In this document: positions 8,880 to 17,501 of the stretch, piece by piece
How positions within the stretch are numbered: position 1 is the first letter of the stretch
Layout: every line of letters begins with the position of its first letter
DNA from: Paenibacillus mellifer
Lineage (GTDB): Bacteria; Bacillota; Bacilli; Paenibacillales; Paenibacillaceae
NCBI RefSeq assembly: GCF_023195895.1
Contig: NZ_JALPRK010000018.1
Location: 44,088-108,087, forward strand
Length of the DNA: 64,000 nucleotides
Direction of reading: 5' to 3'
Notes under the pieces: model-generated
What the model saw: the letters and a program-made list of their open reading frames with translations, nothing else
What the model was told of the DNA's origin: nothing
The model's database searches: none
Position numbers and translations under genes: made by a program

Positions 8880-8914
8880 CGCCGAGTTCATTACTTACTA
8901 AGGAGGGTACATCT

Positions 8915-9127
8915 ATGGCAAAGCAAAAGCGTAAATTGACGAATGACCCGGAGGAGCTCCTCGCCGCCAAACACGCTGAGGACGCGCATAAGCAGCAATT
9001 CACGAACTTCGCCCACAGCGTAACCGGCAGCGGGGCAACCCCCGACCTCGGTAAAGTCGAGGGCGAGGAGCACCGCGAGCCAGATACGCAAAACCATATG
9101 AAATCCGTGGAGAACCGGATGATGTAA
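8915..9127 (+). CDS. small hydrophilic protein of unknown function
   Basis: I do not recognise this 70-residue protein. It begins with the basic stretch MAKQKRKLTNDPEELLAAKH and continues with charged, low-complexity sequence rich in Glu, His and Asn, with no membrane segment, Cys or catalytic motif. It resembles the short spore or stress proteins found in Bacillota. Reality as a gene is supported by AAGGAGGGT nine bases before the ATG, by its place right after sodA, and by a strong terminator 30 bp after its stop codon. Confidence 0.75.
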   Translation: MAKQKRKLTNDPEELLAAKHAEDAHKQQFTNFAHSVTGSGATPDLGKVEGEEHREPDTQNHMKSVENRMM

Positions 9128-9156
9128 TTGGCATCTGCGCCGGGGCTCCAGGTACG

Positions 9157-9195
9157 GCAAAAAGGGAAGGCGTGGTAGACGCCTTCCCTTTTTGC
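9157..9195 (+). terminator. intrinsic terminator of the sodA transcript
   Basis: GCAAAAAGGGAAGGCG and CGCCTTCCCTTTTTGC form a perfect 16-bp stem with a 7-base loop. The T5 run lies within the right arm. Confidence 0.93.
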
Positions 9196-9199
9196 TGTT

Positions 9200-9805
9200 G
9201 CGGGCGGATAGCGGGAATTAAGACCGCTATTGGGGTACATTACGTCCCAAATGGACTTTGATGCTGAACACAAGAACACCCTGACAAGTTGCTGTCCTTG
9301 GTTCCTTTATCGCTCCACCCAAACTTCTACAACTGCACTTCGCACCATTCCAGCACCGTGCTTCACACCTGCCAGCCGCCGACGGACTGCCCCTTACCTC
9401 TAATTAGTCACTCGCCCTTGTTACTCATTGAACCGGCTTCTGCTGTCGACTGAATAACGACAATAAGTACCGCTATCCGAGTCCGGGGATGCGCTTCATT
9501 GCAAATAGCGGTAAATGATGGCTCTATTGGGCCGAATTACAGCTCCAAGTGGCGCCGAGGCCCGAAATAAGGTTACAATTTACCGCTATTTGGCCAAGTC
9601 ATGTCCCAAATGAGCTCCTGTGCTGAATATAAGAACACTTTATAATGCTAAGTGACCCAAAACTGGGATTTTGGGCCAAATAAGGTGATGTTATAACGTT
9701 ATATTGCAACTGCACAAGCAAGCCACACAACCTCTAATTAGTCACTCGCCCTTATTACAAGTTGCTGTCTAGATCCATTTATCGCTTCCTGCCGACTTTA
9801 CTCCT
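9200..9805. repeat. repeat-rich intergenic region without genes
   Basis: No supported gene lies between the sodA terminator and mutY. The region holds diverged direct repeats. ACCGCTATT-type words occur near 9231, 9469 and 9585 and inverted near 9499. The string TAATTAGTCACTCGCCCTT occurs near 9401 and again near 9735. GTCCCAAATG...GCTGAA...AAGAACAC occurs near 9243 and 9605. CAAGTTGCTGTC...TTTATCGC occurs near 9286 and 9758. One copy of an AAATAAGGTGA...ACGTTAT repeat, also present at 42.3 kb, lies at 9677-9706. Confidence 0.75.
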
Positions 9806-10990
9806 TTACGAGCCAAAATATCCGTTCAGAATGCGCAGGAACACATTTGGGAACGCCAGGTTGTCCATGTCCTCCCGAGTGATCCACCTGTACTCGGAGG
9901 TTGTGTCTTCGCCGCCCGCCGCGTCATACGCCGCGGCGGTCTCGGCCACAGCCGCGGGGCTGACGCCCCCGCCGGCCGGCGCCTGCATTGGAATCTCCGC
10001 GTCAAAGCGAAAGACGCGGAGATTCCAATGAATGTGGCTGAACGTGTGCTCCGCGTTCAGCAGCGCCCCGCCCGGCCGGGCGGGCACCCCGGCGGCGGCC
10101 AACGCCGTCGCCAGCCGGTCCATCGCCGGGCCGTCGGGCAAACCGGCGCCTTCGCCCGGCACGGCGTCGGCGGGGATATGGGGCAGCTCCCACATCCGTG
10201 CGAGCAGCCCCGTGTCCGGCCGCCGGCGCACGAGCACGCGGCCGGCCAATGCCCCGCCGCCTTCGACGAGGGCGGTGAGCCGGTACTCCGGCCGCGGCGG
10301 CTTCGCCTTGCTCTTGATCGGCAGGCGCTCTTCCGCGCCTTCGAGCCGGCCGGCACAGCGGGCCATCACCGGGCAAGTCAGGCATTGCGGCGACTTAGGC
10401 GTGCAGACGAGCGCGCCCAACTCCATCAAAGCCTGATTGAAATCGGAGGCCCGCCCTTCCGGGATCAGTTCCGCGGCCAGTTCCTCCATAAGGGTACGCG
10501 TCCCAACCTTTGCTACATCTTCCTCGATCAGGAAGTAGCGCGACAGCACCCGCATGACGTTCCCGTCCACCGCCGGCTCCGGGCGGTTAAACGCAATGCT
10601 CAGGATGGCCCCCGTTGTATACGGGCCAACCCCCTTCAAGGCGGACACCTCCGCCTTGGTGTTCGGCACGGTCCCGCCGTGCCGCTCCATGACCTGCTTA
10701 GCCGCCGCTTGCAAATTGCGGGCCCGCGAATAATAGCCAAGCCCTTCCCAGCATTTCAGCACGTCTTCCTCCGGCGCTGCCGCCAAATCGGCAATCGTCG
10801 GGAATCGCTCAATAAACCGATGAAAATACGGGATAACCGTATCCACACGCGTCTGCTGCAACATGATCTCCGATATCCAAATATTATAAGGATCGCGGTG
10901 CCTGCGCCAAGGCAGGTCCCGCTTCGACCGCTCGTACCAACCGAGCAGCTCCGTACTGAAAAATATCCGTGTCTCCCTGTTTCCCCGCAT
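9806..10990 (-). CDS. mutY: A/G-specific adenine glycosylase
   Basis: MutY removes adenine mispaired with 8-oxoguanine in base-excision repair. The 394-residue product has the helix-hairpin-helix glycosylase domain with the catalytic Glu41 in WISEIMLQQTRV and Asp142 in AVDGNVMRVLSR. The 4Fe-4S loop has Cys196, 203, 206 and 212 (CTPKSPQCLTCPVMARC). A NUDIX-like 8-oxoG-recognition domain follows, ending in WITREDMDNLAFPNVFLRIL. The C-terminal half (about 9930-10330) is strikingly GC-rich with Ala/Gly/Pro runs, unlike the first half. acpS lies 12 bp upstream on the same strand. Confidence 0.95.
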   Translation of the reverse strand: MRGNRETRIFFSTELLGWYERSKRDLPWRRHRDPYNIWISEIMLQQTRVDTVIPYFHRFIERFPTIADLAAAPEEDVLKCWEGLGYYSRARNLQAAAKQVMERHGGTVPNTKAEVSALKGVGPYTTGAILSIAFNRPEPAVDGNVMRVLSRYFLIEEDVAKVGTRTLMEELAAELIPEGRASDFNQALMELGALVCTPKSPQCLTCPVMARCAGRLEGAEERLPIKSKAKPPRPEYRLTALVEGGGALAGRVLVRRRPDTGLLARMWELPHIPADAVPGEGAGLPDGPAMDRLATALAAAGVPARPGGALLNAEHTFSHIHWNLRVFRFDAEIPMQAPAGGGVSPAAVAETAAAYDAAGGEDTTSEYRWITREDMDNLAFPNVFLRILNGYFGS

Positions 10991-11002
10991 ACTGCTCTCC
11001 TT

Positions 11003-11410
11003 CTATTCCACGCGTTCCACCACGGCAAAGGCCGAAGCCAACTGCCGCTCATGCGTAATGCTAAGATGTATGGCATATCCGCCGCCCTCAACACGTCCGG
11101 CTCCAGGCAGCGCCAACCGTTCCCAAGCTTCCGGCGTCAAAACCACCGATGGTTTCCCGTTCACATCGGGCAAAATCTCCATGTCGGTAAAGCTGAGCAC
11201 ATGACCGATGCCGCAGCCAAACGCCTTGCTGACCGCTTCCTTGGCCGCGAACCGCCCCGCCAGAAATTCCGCCGGACGAGCCGATTGACCCGGCAACTCC
11301 AGCTCCGCAGCGGTCAATATCCGCCGCCGAAACCGCTCGCCGATCGCCTTGTTCAACAAGCGCTCCATACGCTGAATTTCGACGATGTCATGTCCGATTC
11401 CGAAAATCAA
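11003..11410 (-). CDS. acpS: holo-[acyl-carrier-protein] synthase
   Basis: AcpS transfers 4'-phosphopantetheine from CoA to the acyl carrier protein, activating fatty acid synthesis. The product begins (M)IFGIGHDIVEIQRM with the conserved Asp that binds Mg, and has FLAGRFAAKEAVSKAFG and LSITHERQLASAFAVV, so the active-site motifs are complete. The frame is open for 58 more codons upstream, but that part matches nothing. A TTG at 11410 with AGAAGGG about eight bases upstream gives 135 residues, close to the family length. It is followed closely by mutY and is divergent from the AraC-type gene. Confidence 0.93.
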   Translation of the reverse strand: MIFGIGHDIVEIQRMERLLNKAIGERFRRRILTAAELELPGQSARPAEFLAGRFAAKEAVSKAFGCGIGHVLSFTDMEILPDVNGKPSVVLTPEAWERLALPGAGRVEGGGYAIHLSITHERQLASAFAVVERVE

Positions 11411-11623
11411 AAGGCAGCCCTTCTTCCTTCTTACTTCTATCGTAGCATCTCGTCCGGGGACAAGCCCGTAAACGACCGCTCCCCCCATTGTATCAGGGAA
11501 CCCGCAGCGGCGCGAGTCTTGCCAAGGGCCGATCCTATCCCTTTCTACCCAACCGCAAGAATGATCAAGAAGTGCATTCAGCATTCAGTTATACTATAGC
11601 CATAGACCGGTCTGGAGGCAGTT

Positions 11624-12529
11624 ATGAACCAAATCCGCATCATTCAACAAAGCATCGAATATATCGAAGCACGGCTGGGCGAGGAGCTTACGTTAGCCGA
11701 GGTGGCCAAGGCGATGTTTTATTCCGAATACCATTTCCATCGCACGTTCCTCTATTTTGTCGGGGATACGATGACCTCTTACGTCCGGAAGCGCAGATTA
11801 TCCCAAGCTGCCGAGCTCCTGACCCATTCTGACTTGAAGGTGCTCGAGATTGCGCTGCATTGCGGCTTCAGCTCCCATGAGGCTTTTACCCGGGCCTTCC
11901 GGAAAATGTACGGGATCTTGCCGACGGAATGCCGCCGCCGCGGTTGTCCGCCTTACGTTGTTCCCAGAGCCAACCCGCTTCGAGACTTCGTTGCCCAAAT
12001 TTCTTACGATTGGGGAGATTATGTCATGCAATACCGTATCGAGCAAGTTCCGTCCATGCGTATCCTGGGATTTTCCCTGCAAACGTCCACCGTCGAAGGA
12101 GAGAATCACAAAGACATCCCGGTTTTCTGGCAAAAATACATGCGTGAGCAATGGGGCTCTCGCGTGCCTGGCAAGCTTCACCCTAACGTCGAGCTGGGCG
12201 TCTGCACCACCGTAGACGAAGACGGTACGTTCCGTTATATCATCGGCTTTGAAGTCGATGATACGGCTAAGGTTCAAGAAGGCCTAACCGAGTTTCGGAT
12301 CCCGCCGGCCACCTATGCCATCTTCACCACTCCGCCAGCCGGCGAAGCTGACTTCACCTCATCTATCCAGCAAACCTGGGACGAGATCTTCACCAACTGG
12401 TTCCCGTCGTCCGGCTATGAGCAAGTGGCCGCACCCGACTTCGAATGGTACGACGAACGCTGCTGGCCGAAGGAAAACAAACAGATCGACATTTACATCC
12501 CGGTCCAGCCGTCCGGGGCGAAGGCCTAA
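11624..12529 (+). CDS. AraC family regulator with GyrI-like effector domain
   Basis: The 301-residue protein has two helix-turn-helix motifs at about residues 8-108, the second ending in the AraC signature region GFSSHEAFTRAFRKMYGILPTECR. A GyrI-like/effector-binding domain follows (about 130-298), typical of Rob/BmrR-type proteins that bind amphipathic drugs or bacteriocins. This puts the DNA-binding part at the N-terminus, as in Rob, and suggests a drug-sensing activator. The start ATG has GGAGGCAG just before it. The gene is divergent from acpS and is followed by a strong terminator; its target is not evident. Confidence 0.9.
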   Translation: MNQIRIIQQSIEYIEARLGEELTLAEVAKAMFYSEYHFHRTFLYFVGDTMTSYVRKRRLSQAAELLTHSDLKVLEIALHCGFSSHEAFTRAFRKMYGILPTECRRRGCPPYVVPRANPLRDFVAQISYDWGDYVMQYRIEQVPSMRILGFSLQTSTVEGENHKDIPVFWQKYMREQWGSRVPGKLHPNVELGVCTTVDEDGTFRYIIGFEVDDTAKVQEGLTEFRIPPATYAIFTTPPAGEADFTSSIQQTWDEIFTNWFPSSGYEQVAAPDFEWYDERCWPKENKQIDIYIPVQPSGAKA

Positions 12530-12576
12530 ACTGGCGGACCCAACAATCCCAACACCAAAGGCCCGCGTAAATAAAC

Positions 12577-12609
12577 CAACCCGGTTCCTCCATATGGAGA
12601 ACCGGGTTG
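12577..12609 (+). terminator. intrinsic terminator
   Basis: CAACCCGGTT and AACCGGGTTG form a long stem around CTCCATATGGAG, followed by TTGTTTT. It separates the AraC-type gene from the convergent yknZ. Confidence 0.85.
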
Positions 12610-12629
12610 TTGTTTTAAAATATTGATGA

Positions 12630-13829
12630 TTACTCGTAACGCAGCGATTCGATCGGGTGCAGCTTCGACGCTTTGTTCGCCGGATACAACCCGAAGAAAA
12701 TGCCCACCGCAGCCGAAAATCCGAAGGCCAGCAAAATTGCCCAAATCGAGACGACAAACGGCCAACCTGAAATCAAAGCAAACACCCAGGCCGCCAATAA
12801 ACCCAGCAGCGCGCCAAGCGTCCCGCCAAAGAACGAGAGAATCACCGCTTCAATCATGAACTGTAGCATAATGGTCCCCGGCGTTGCGCCGATCGCTTTG
12901 CGGATCCCGATTTCCCGAGTCCGCTCCGTCACGGAGACCAGCATGATATTCATGACCCCGATTCCCCCGACCAGCAGGGAAATCCCGGCGATGGAGCCGA
13001 TAATCGTCTGCAGAATGGAGAACGTGCTTTTGATCATCTGCTCGGCATCCTTCGCCGATTCCGAGACATAAGCGTCCTTGCTCACGTTCTTCCGATCCGC
13101 CAACCAGGATTTGATCGTCTCCACCGTCTCGTCCATTCTCTCCGGCGTAGTGGGCAGGACCTCGATCATACCCAATCGATCACTTGGCCCTTCCCCGTCC
13201 GTAGGCATGGCGGTAATAGGTGCGTAAGCGGTATAACGCTCTCCGCCCATCCCGCTCATGAGGCTCTCCTGTACCTTATATACCCCAACAATCCGGAACA
13301 GCCCCCCGGATAACTGGATTTTCCGGCCGATTGCCCCTTGTGCAGACCCAAACACTTTATCTGCATATTTAGCCTCGACCACAATGGTCTTTTGACGCGC
13401 CCGTTCCTCCTGAGAGTTAAAGAAGCGTCCAGCCACCATATCGATCTTTTGCAGCTTCGGCGATTCCGAGGTCGTCCCGGTCACGCTGAATTGCAAATCA
13501 TCCTTCTTAAATTTGCTCGTCATGCCGTAGGTCGACGAAGCAGATACGTAACGCACTCCCGGAAGCTTACGGATTTCAGCCAATTCCCGCTGCCGGAAAT
13601 AGGCGTTGTCATCGGGCTCTCCGTTGTTATAGTTCGGATAAATCAAGAAATATCCATCTTCATAGTTCGACATTTCGGACATAATCGAGCTTTGGCCGGC
13701 TTGCCCGATGGACACGACCGTAACCACTGCAGCGACACCAAAGACGATGCCGATCATCGTCAAGAAGGAACGCAGCTTATTCATTCGGAGATTGTCCAGG
13801 GCAACGAGGATACTCTCCCAAATGCTCAT
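12630..13829 (-). CDS. yknZ: YknZ-like ABC transporter permease (MacB/FtsX type)
   Basis: The 399-residue membrane protein has the MacB layout: one N-terminal transmembrane helix (about 20-42, SFLTMIGIVFGVAAVVTVVSI), a long extracytoplasmic domain (about 45-270), and three C-terminal helices with FtsX features (TERTREIGIRKAIGATPGTIMLQF). It works with the ATPase, whose stop overlaps its start by four bases, and with the adaptor upstream. In B. subtilis, YknWXYZ protects against the toxin SdpC; the same order yknW-X-Y-Z is seen here, so a role in resisting secreted peptides is inferred. Confidence 0.9.
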   Translation of the reverse strand: MSIWESILVALDNLRMNKLRSFLTMIGIVFGVAAVVTVVSIGQAGQSSIMSEMSNYEDGYFLIYPNYNNGEPDDNAYFRQRELAEIRKLPGVRYVSASSTYGMTSKFKKDDLQFSVTGTTSESPKLQKIDMVAGRFFNSQEERARQKTIVVEAKYADKVFGSAQGAIGRKIQLSGGLFRIVGVYKVQESLMSGMGGERYTAYAPITAMPTDGEGPSDRLGMIEVLPTTPERMDETVETIKSWLADRKNVSKDAYVSESAKDAEQMIKSTFSILQTIIGSIAGISLLVGGIGVMNIMLVSVTERTREIGIRKAIGATPGTIMLQFMIEAVILSFFGGTLGALLGLLAAWVFALISGWPFVVSIWAILLAFGFSAAVGIFFGLYPANKASKLHPIESLRYE

Positions 13830-14515
13830 AGGCTAACACTTCCTTTACGCTTGTCGCTTAAGATCCGGCCGTCCCCAAACGTAATAATCCGGTCGGCATG
13901 CTCGGCGATATCCGGCTCGTGGGTCACGAGCACGATCGTCGTGCCATCGGCATGAATTTCTTTGAACAACTCCATGATTTCATAGGATGATTTCGTATCC
14001 AGGTTCCCGGTTGGCTCGTCGGCCAATAGAATCGGTGCGTTCATCGTCAGCGCCCGGGCGATCGCCACCCGCTGCTTCTGCCCGCCGGAAAGCTCATTCG
14101 GACGATGCTTAACCCGTTCGGCTAGTCCAACCCTGCCCAACAGCTCGAGCGCCCGTTCGTTCCGCTTCTCCCGGGAGATGCCGGCATACATCATCGGCAG
14201 TGTGACGTTCTGCAGGACGGTTTGCCTTCCCAGCAGATTAAAGCTCTGGAACACAAAACCGATCTTGCGGTTTCGCACCCGGGACAGCTCCTCCTCGCTC
14301 AGGGACTGCACCGGATCTCCATCCAGCTCATAACTGCCGGCGGTCGGGATGTCCAGGCAGCCGATAATGTTCATCAGCGTCGACTTGCCGGAGCCCGACG
14401 AGCCCATGATGGCTACGAACTCGCCTTTTTCGATATGCAAGTCAAGCGGCATCAGAGCCTGCACCTCGAGAGGGCCGTTTTTGTAGACTTTAGTAATGCC
14501 TTCTAGCGTAATCAT
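13826..14515 (-). CDS. yknY: YknY-like ABC transporter ATP-binding protein
   Basis: The 229-residue ATPase belongs to the LolD/MacB-type class. It has the Walker A motif GSSGSGKST (about 38-46), the Q loop [10 protein letters not shown], the signature LSGGQKQR, the Walker [13 protein letters not shown], and the switch His in LVTHE. It energises the YknZ permease. Its start overlaps the end of yknX (ATGA-type) and its end overlaps the start of yknZ, which indicates translational coupling. Confidence 0.95.
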   Translation of the reverse strand: MITLEGITKVYKNGPLEVQALMPLDLHIEKGEFVAIMGSSGSGKSTLMNIIGCLDIPTAGSYELDGDPVQSLSEEELSRVRNRKIGFVFQSFNLLGRQTVLQNVTLPMMYAGISREKRNERALELLGRVGLAERVKHRPNELSGGQKQRVAIARALTMNAPILLADEPTGNLDTKSSYEIMELFKEIHADGTTIVLVTHEPDIAEHADRIITFGDGRILSDKRKGSVSL

Positions 14516-15579
14516 CGAACCTTCACCTTAGCGCCATCCTGCAGTTTGTCGCCGCCTTCCACTACGACGAGATCCCCCGCGGCCGCTCCCGTGACCAGCT
14601 CGATTTGGTCTTCGCCTTCCTTGCCCGTGGTAACAAGCGATTTAACGGCAACCCCGTCCTGGACCTTAAAGACGTAAGCCTGCTCACCGTCGTATTGAAC
14701 CGCGTCGATCGGTGCGAGCAACCGCTCCTTGTCGGGGATCTCCATTTCCACCGTCACGTTATAACCCGGCCGAAGCTCCGGAGATACCTGATCCAGGGTA
14801 ACCTTCATCTCTACGGATGTATCCTTGGATGTCGGATCGGACAGCCCCGCCGTTGGAGCGAGATAGGAGATGGTGCCATCATAACTGTCGGCGAAGGCCT
14901 CGCCGGTAACGACGGTCTTCATCCCTTGCGCCGCCTTCCCTGCATCCAGCTCGTTCAGGTATGCCGTAACCTTCAGACTGCTCACATCGGCGATCTTCGC
15001 GATTTCCCCGCCTTCGGCAAGCATCTGTCCCGCGTTTACCGTTAGTGAGGTAACCACACCGTCCGCCGGAGCCAGCACCTGCTGGTTAGCGAGCTGCTTC
15101 TCCAGGGATTCGATCGTCAGTTGACTGGAGCGAATACGTAAGTCATAGGCGGTGAGGTCCAGCTCCTTCGGCTCCTGGTCAGGGTTATCGGTAAACGCCT
15201 GCTTGAAGCTTTCAAAATGTTGCTTCTTGGCCGCCAGCCGCTCCGCTTCGGTCAATTGCAGATTAATTTGCTCCTTCTCTAGCTGCTCCTTGACCTGCTC
15301 CATACTTAGCGTTAATAGAACCTGTCCTTTTTTAACCGTATCGCCTTGCTTGACCTTCAACGCTCCTACTACGCCGCTTGCCGGCGCATATACTGCCATT
15401 GTCTGACCCGGCTCCAGCTTGCCGTTCGTAAAAATCTGCTCGACGATCTTCCCCATCGTTACTTCTGCGGTCTTCACCTCGGCCGCCCGATTGAGCCCCA
15501 CCATATTGGTGATCACCAACACGATGACGGCCAATCCGACGACGGCACCCCAAAACCATTTCTTCTTGAACAAGTCCAT
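14512..15579 (-). CDS. yknX: YknX-like membrane-fusion/adaptor protein (HlyD/MacA family)
   Basis: The 355-residue protein has an N-terminal membrane anchor (about 8-28, WFWGAVVGLAVIVLVITNMVG). A biotinyl-lipoyl-like hairpin follows (VYAPASGVVGALKVKQGDTVKKGQVLL), then a coiled-coil segment (about 108-175) and beta-barrel regions. This is the adaptor architecture of MacA/YknX, which links the ABC permease to substrates outside the membrane. The frame could start at a GTG at 15582; the adjacent ATG at 15579 follows AGGATAGG. The yknW gene lies 30 bp upstream. Confidence 0.92.
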   Translation of the reverse strand: MDLFKKKWFWGAVVGLAVIVLVITNMVGLNRAAEVKTAEVTMGKIVEQIFTNGKLEPGQTMAVYAPASGVVGALKVKQGDTVKKGQVLLTLSMEQVKEQLEKEQINLQLTEAERLAAKKQHFESFKQAFTDNPDQEPKELDLTAYDLRIRSSQLTIESLEKQLANQQVLAPADGVVTSLTVNAGQMLAEGGEIAKIADVSSLKVTAYLNELDAGKAAQGMKTVVTGEAFADSYDGTISYLAPTAGLSDPTSKDTSVEMKVTLDQVSPELRPGYNVTVEMEIPDKERLLAPIDAVQYDGEQAYVFKVQDGVAVKSLVTTGKEGEDQIELVTGAAAGDLVVVEGGDKLQDGAKVKVR

Positions 15580-15609
15580 CACCTATCCTATTTATGTATA
15601 ATAGCGGAC

Positions 15610-16245
15610 TTAACTCAGCAGCAGAGAGCCCAGCGAAATCACGAGCCAAGCTGCAATAATCCAGGTGGCCACCGTTTTGCGCGGCCGATTCATGATTACC
15701 GAGGAGCCGATGATATACAGCACAAGGCTCCAAATGGAGAACGGATTGATCAAGGATAATAATTGATACATTTGACTGGACTTATCTGTGACAAACGCCC
15801 CCAAGCTAAGTGAAACGTCCGTTTGCGATTGAACGTCCATCGTCATGATCATGATCCCCGTGATCAAGCTGCCCACGATGCCCGGCAGAGCTGCAAATGC
15901 GGCGATGGATACAAACTGCATGTATTTGCCTTCCCCACGAACCACCAGATTCAACAGCATCAGCAGCAATCCCGTTACAAACAACATGATCACCGGCACG
16001 ATCGCGCCCATGACGTATGCCGTCGTTTTGGCCGTGGCCATAAATGTTTGCTGCATCCCCGCGTCGATTTGCTGGTTCTGGAACTGCCGTTGAAACTCCT
16101 TCTCCAGCGTCGGCATCTGCATGTAGATCACCACGATGGAAACCACCAGCAGCACCGCAAGCGCGAACAACCAAGCCGTCTTGCTCTCCCGCACCCGCTT
16201 AAACGTTTCCTCCGGTGCCGTAAAAATCGTCAATACGTTCTTCAA
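15610..16245 (-). CDS. yknW: YknW-like Yip1 family membrane protein
   Basis: The 211-residue protein has five predicted transmembrane helices (the first about 26-46, AWLFALAVLLVVSIVVIYM) typical of the Yip1 domain. The N-terminus MKNVLTIFTAPEETFKRV contains the usual F-x-x-P-x-x-x-F motif before the first helix. In B. subtilis YknW is needed for assembly of the YknXYZ complex. It is the first gene of this operon, with GAGGAGGGG upstream and a 21-bp inverted repeat about 60 bp before the start. Confidence 0.88.
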   Translation of the reverse strand: MKNVLTIFTAPEETFKRVRESKTAWLFALAVLLVVSIVVIYMQMPTLEKEFQRQFQNQQIDAGMQQTFMATAKTTAYVMGAIVPVIMLFVTGLLLMLLNLVVRGEGKYMQFVSIAAFAALPGIVGSLITGIMIMTMDVQSQTDVSLSLGAFVTDKSSQMYQLLSLINPFSIWSLVLYIIGSSVIMNRPRKTVATWIIAAWLVISLGSLLLS

Positions 16246-16305
16246 TGAAACCCCTCCTCAAATCTCCCAACTTAACTCCATCCTATACCTCTTCCAAATA
16301 AAGAC

Positions 16306-16326
16306 TATAACATGGATCATGTTATA
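16306..16326. promoter_or_regulatory. inverted repeat in the yknW upstream region (operator candidate)
   Basis: TATAACAT (16306-16313) and ATGTTATA (16319-16326) are perfect arms around a 5-base spacer. On the minus strand a TTGTCC element lies just upstream, so the repeat would overlap the core promoter of the yknWXYZ operon. The regulator is unknown. Confidence 0.45.
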
Positions 16327-16489
16327 TATACGGACAAAGTCGCAAAGAGATTCACAGGCGGTTCCATCCGCAAGTCCGCGCAAGCCTCGTTCGTGATGTC
16401 TCCCTGCATTATAGCGTTTTCTCACGCCGCCGCCACAGGCCTCGGTCCGGGATTTGTCCTGGACTTAAGTCCAAGCCTAAACGGCAAAA

Positions 16490-16525
16490 AACGCGAGTCT
16501 CCAGGCAATAACCCAGGCTCGCGTT
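16490..16525 (-). terminator. intrinsic terminator of nadE
   Basis: AACGCGAG and CTCGCGTT form the stem, and on the minus strand a T6 run follows. It lies 30 bp after the nadE stop codon. Confidence 0.85.
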
Positions 16526-16555
16526 GTAGTGAAACCGATGTGTGGTATTCAGAGA

Positions 16556-17365
16556 TCAGATACCCGGAATTGGGCTGCGCTTATGCTCCGTCTTCCGATA
16601 GAACGACTCCAGCCGCTCTTGAACTGCTGGATCAACCGGCTTACCTTCAAGATAATCACTGTTATCGTCGTAACTGATCCCCAGCTCCTTCTCGTCCGTT
16701 TGCCCCTCCCACAGACCGGCGGTTGGCGCCTTATCAATCACGCTTTGCGGCACGCCGAGGCGAGCGGCAAGCTGGCGAACTTGGCGTTTGTTGAGCGAGC
16801 TCAGCGGCGTAACGTCGACGGCTCCGTCACCCCATTTGGTATAGAAGCCGGTGATCGCTTCGGAAGCATGGTCAGTGCCAACGACAAGCAGATTCAGCTC
16901 AAAGGCCAGCGCATACTGCATGACCATCCGCGTCCGCGCTTTGACATTCCCTTTGCCTTGATGGCTTAGGTGACGGGACTTTCCGATATTTTTCAGACTG
17001 TGCTCGACTTCAAGCGCGATTTCGTCTACGGCTTCCTCAATGTTCGTCTCCGCCGTTTGTTCTAGCCCAAACGCCTTGGCCACCTCGTAGCTGTGATCGA
17101 TGTCCTCCTGCTTCCCGTAAGGCTGGAACACGCCCAGCGTCATATACGGCTGCCCGGTTTCCTCCGTTAGCTCGTCCGTCGCCCGTTTGCATAAGCCAGC
17201 GGCCACCGCGCTATCGATCCCGCCGCTGATGGCGATTAAGAGACCTGTCGTGCGCGCTCCCTTGACCTGTTCCTTCAAGAAGTCGACGCGTCGGCGAATT
17301 TCCTCATCCACGTCAATAACCGGTTTAACGCCCAACCGTTTGATGATTTCCTGCTGCAAATTCAT
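16556..17365 (-). CDS. nadE: NH3-dependent NAD synthetase
   Basis: NadE makes NAD from nicotinic acid adenine dinucleotide, ATP and ammonia. The 269-residue product has the short, ammonia-using form with no glutaminase domain. The P-loop of the ATP pyrophosphatase family is visible as SGGIDS at 47-52, with LVVGTDHASEAITGFYTKWGDGA and LNKRQVRQLAARLGVP further on. The gene stands between two terminators and appears to be transcribed alone. Confidence 0.96.
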   Translation of the reverse strand: MNLQQEIIKRLGVKPVIDVDEEIRRRVDFLKEQVKGARTTGLLIAISGGIDSAVAAGLCKRATDELTEETGQPYMTLGVFQPYGKQEDIDHSYEVAKAFGLEQTAETNIEEAVDEIALEVEHSLKNIGKSRHLSHQGKGNVKARTRMVMQYALAFELNLLVVGTDHASEAITGFYTKWGDGAVDVTPLSSLNKRQVRQLAARLGVPQSVIDKAPTAGLWEGQTDEKELGISYDDNSDYLEGKPVDPAVQERLESFYRKTEHKRSPIPGI

Positions 17366-17427
17366 CCAAATCCCTCCGCATCCAAAATATTACACCTTAT
17401 GTAAGTAGTATACCCTAAATCTAAAAA

Positions 17428-17465
17428 CGCCCCGGACCATCCGGATAGGCCCGGATGACGGGGCG
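17428..17465 (-). terminator. intrinsic terminator of the bacilliredoxin gene
   Basis: CGCCCCG and CGGGGCG frame an inner ATCCGG/CCGGAT stem. On the minus strand CGTTTTTAG follows. Confidence 0.85.
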
Positions 17466-17501
17466 AACACGGCCGGCTAATTGGCCGCCGCTGCGATCGG
17501 C

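Larger units (their letters stand above)
16246..16555. other. 310-bp region between yknW and nadE
   Basis: No gene is supported here. It holds the yknW leader with its inverted repeat (16306-16326) and, at the other end, the nadE terminator. The middle part (16330-16480) shows nothing recognisable. Confidence 0.6.

Noticed and set aside
10028..11599. A 523-codon open frame on the plus strand opposite mutY and acpS
   Set aside because: Both opposite-strand genes have complete catalytic motifs. The plus-strand product is Arg/Pro-rich, matches no fold and has no ribosome binding site; it is a by-product of GC-rich codons.
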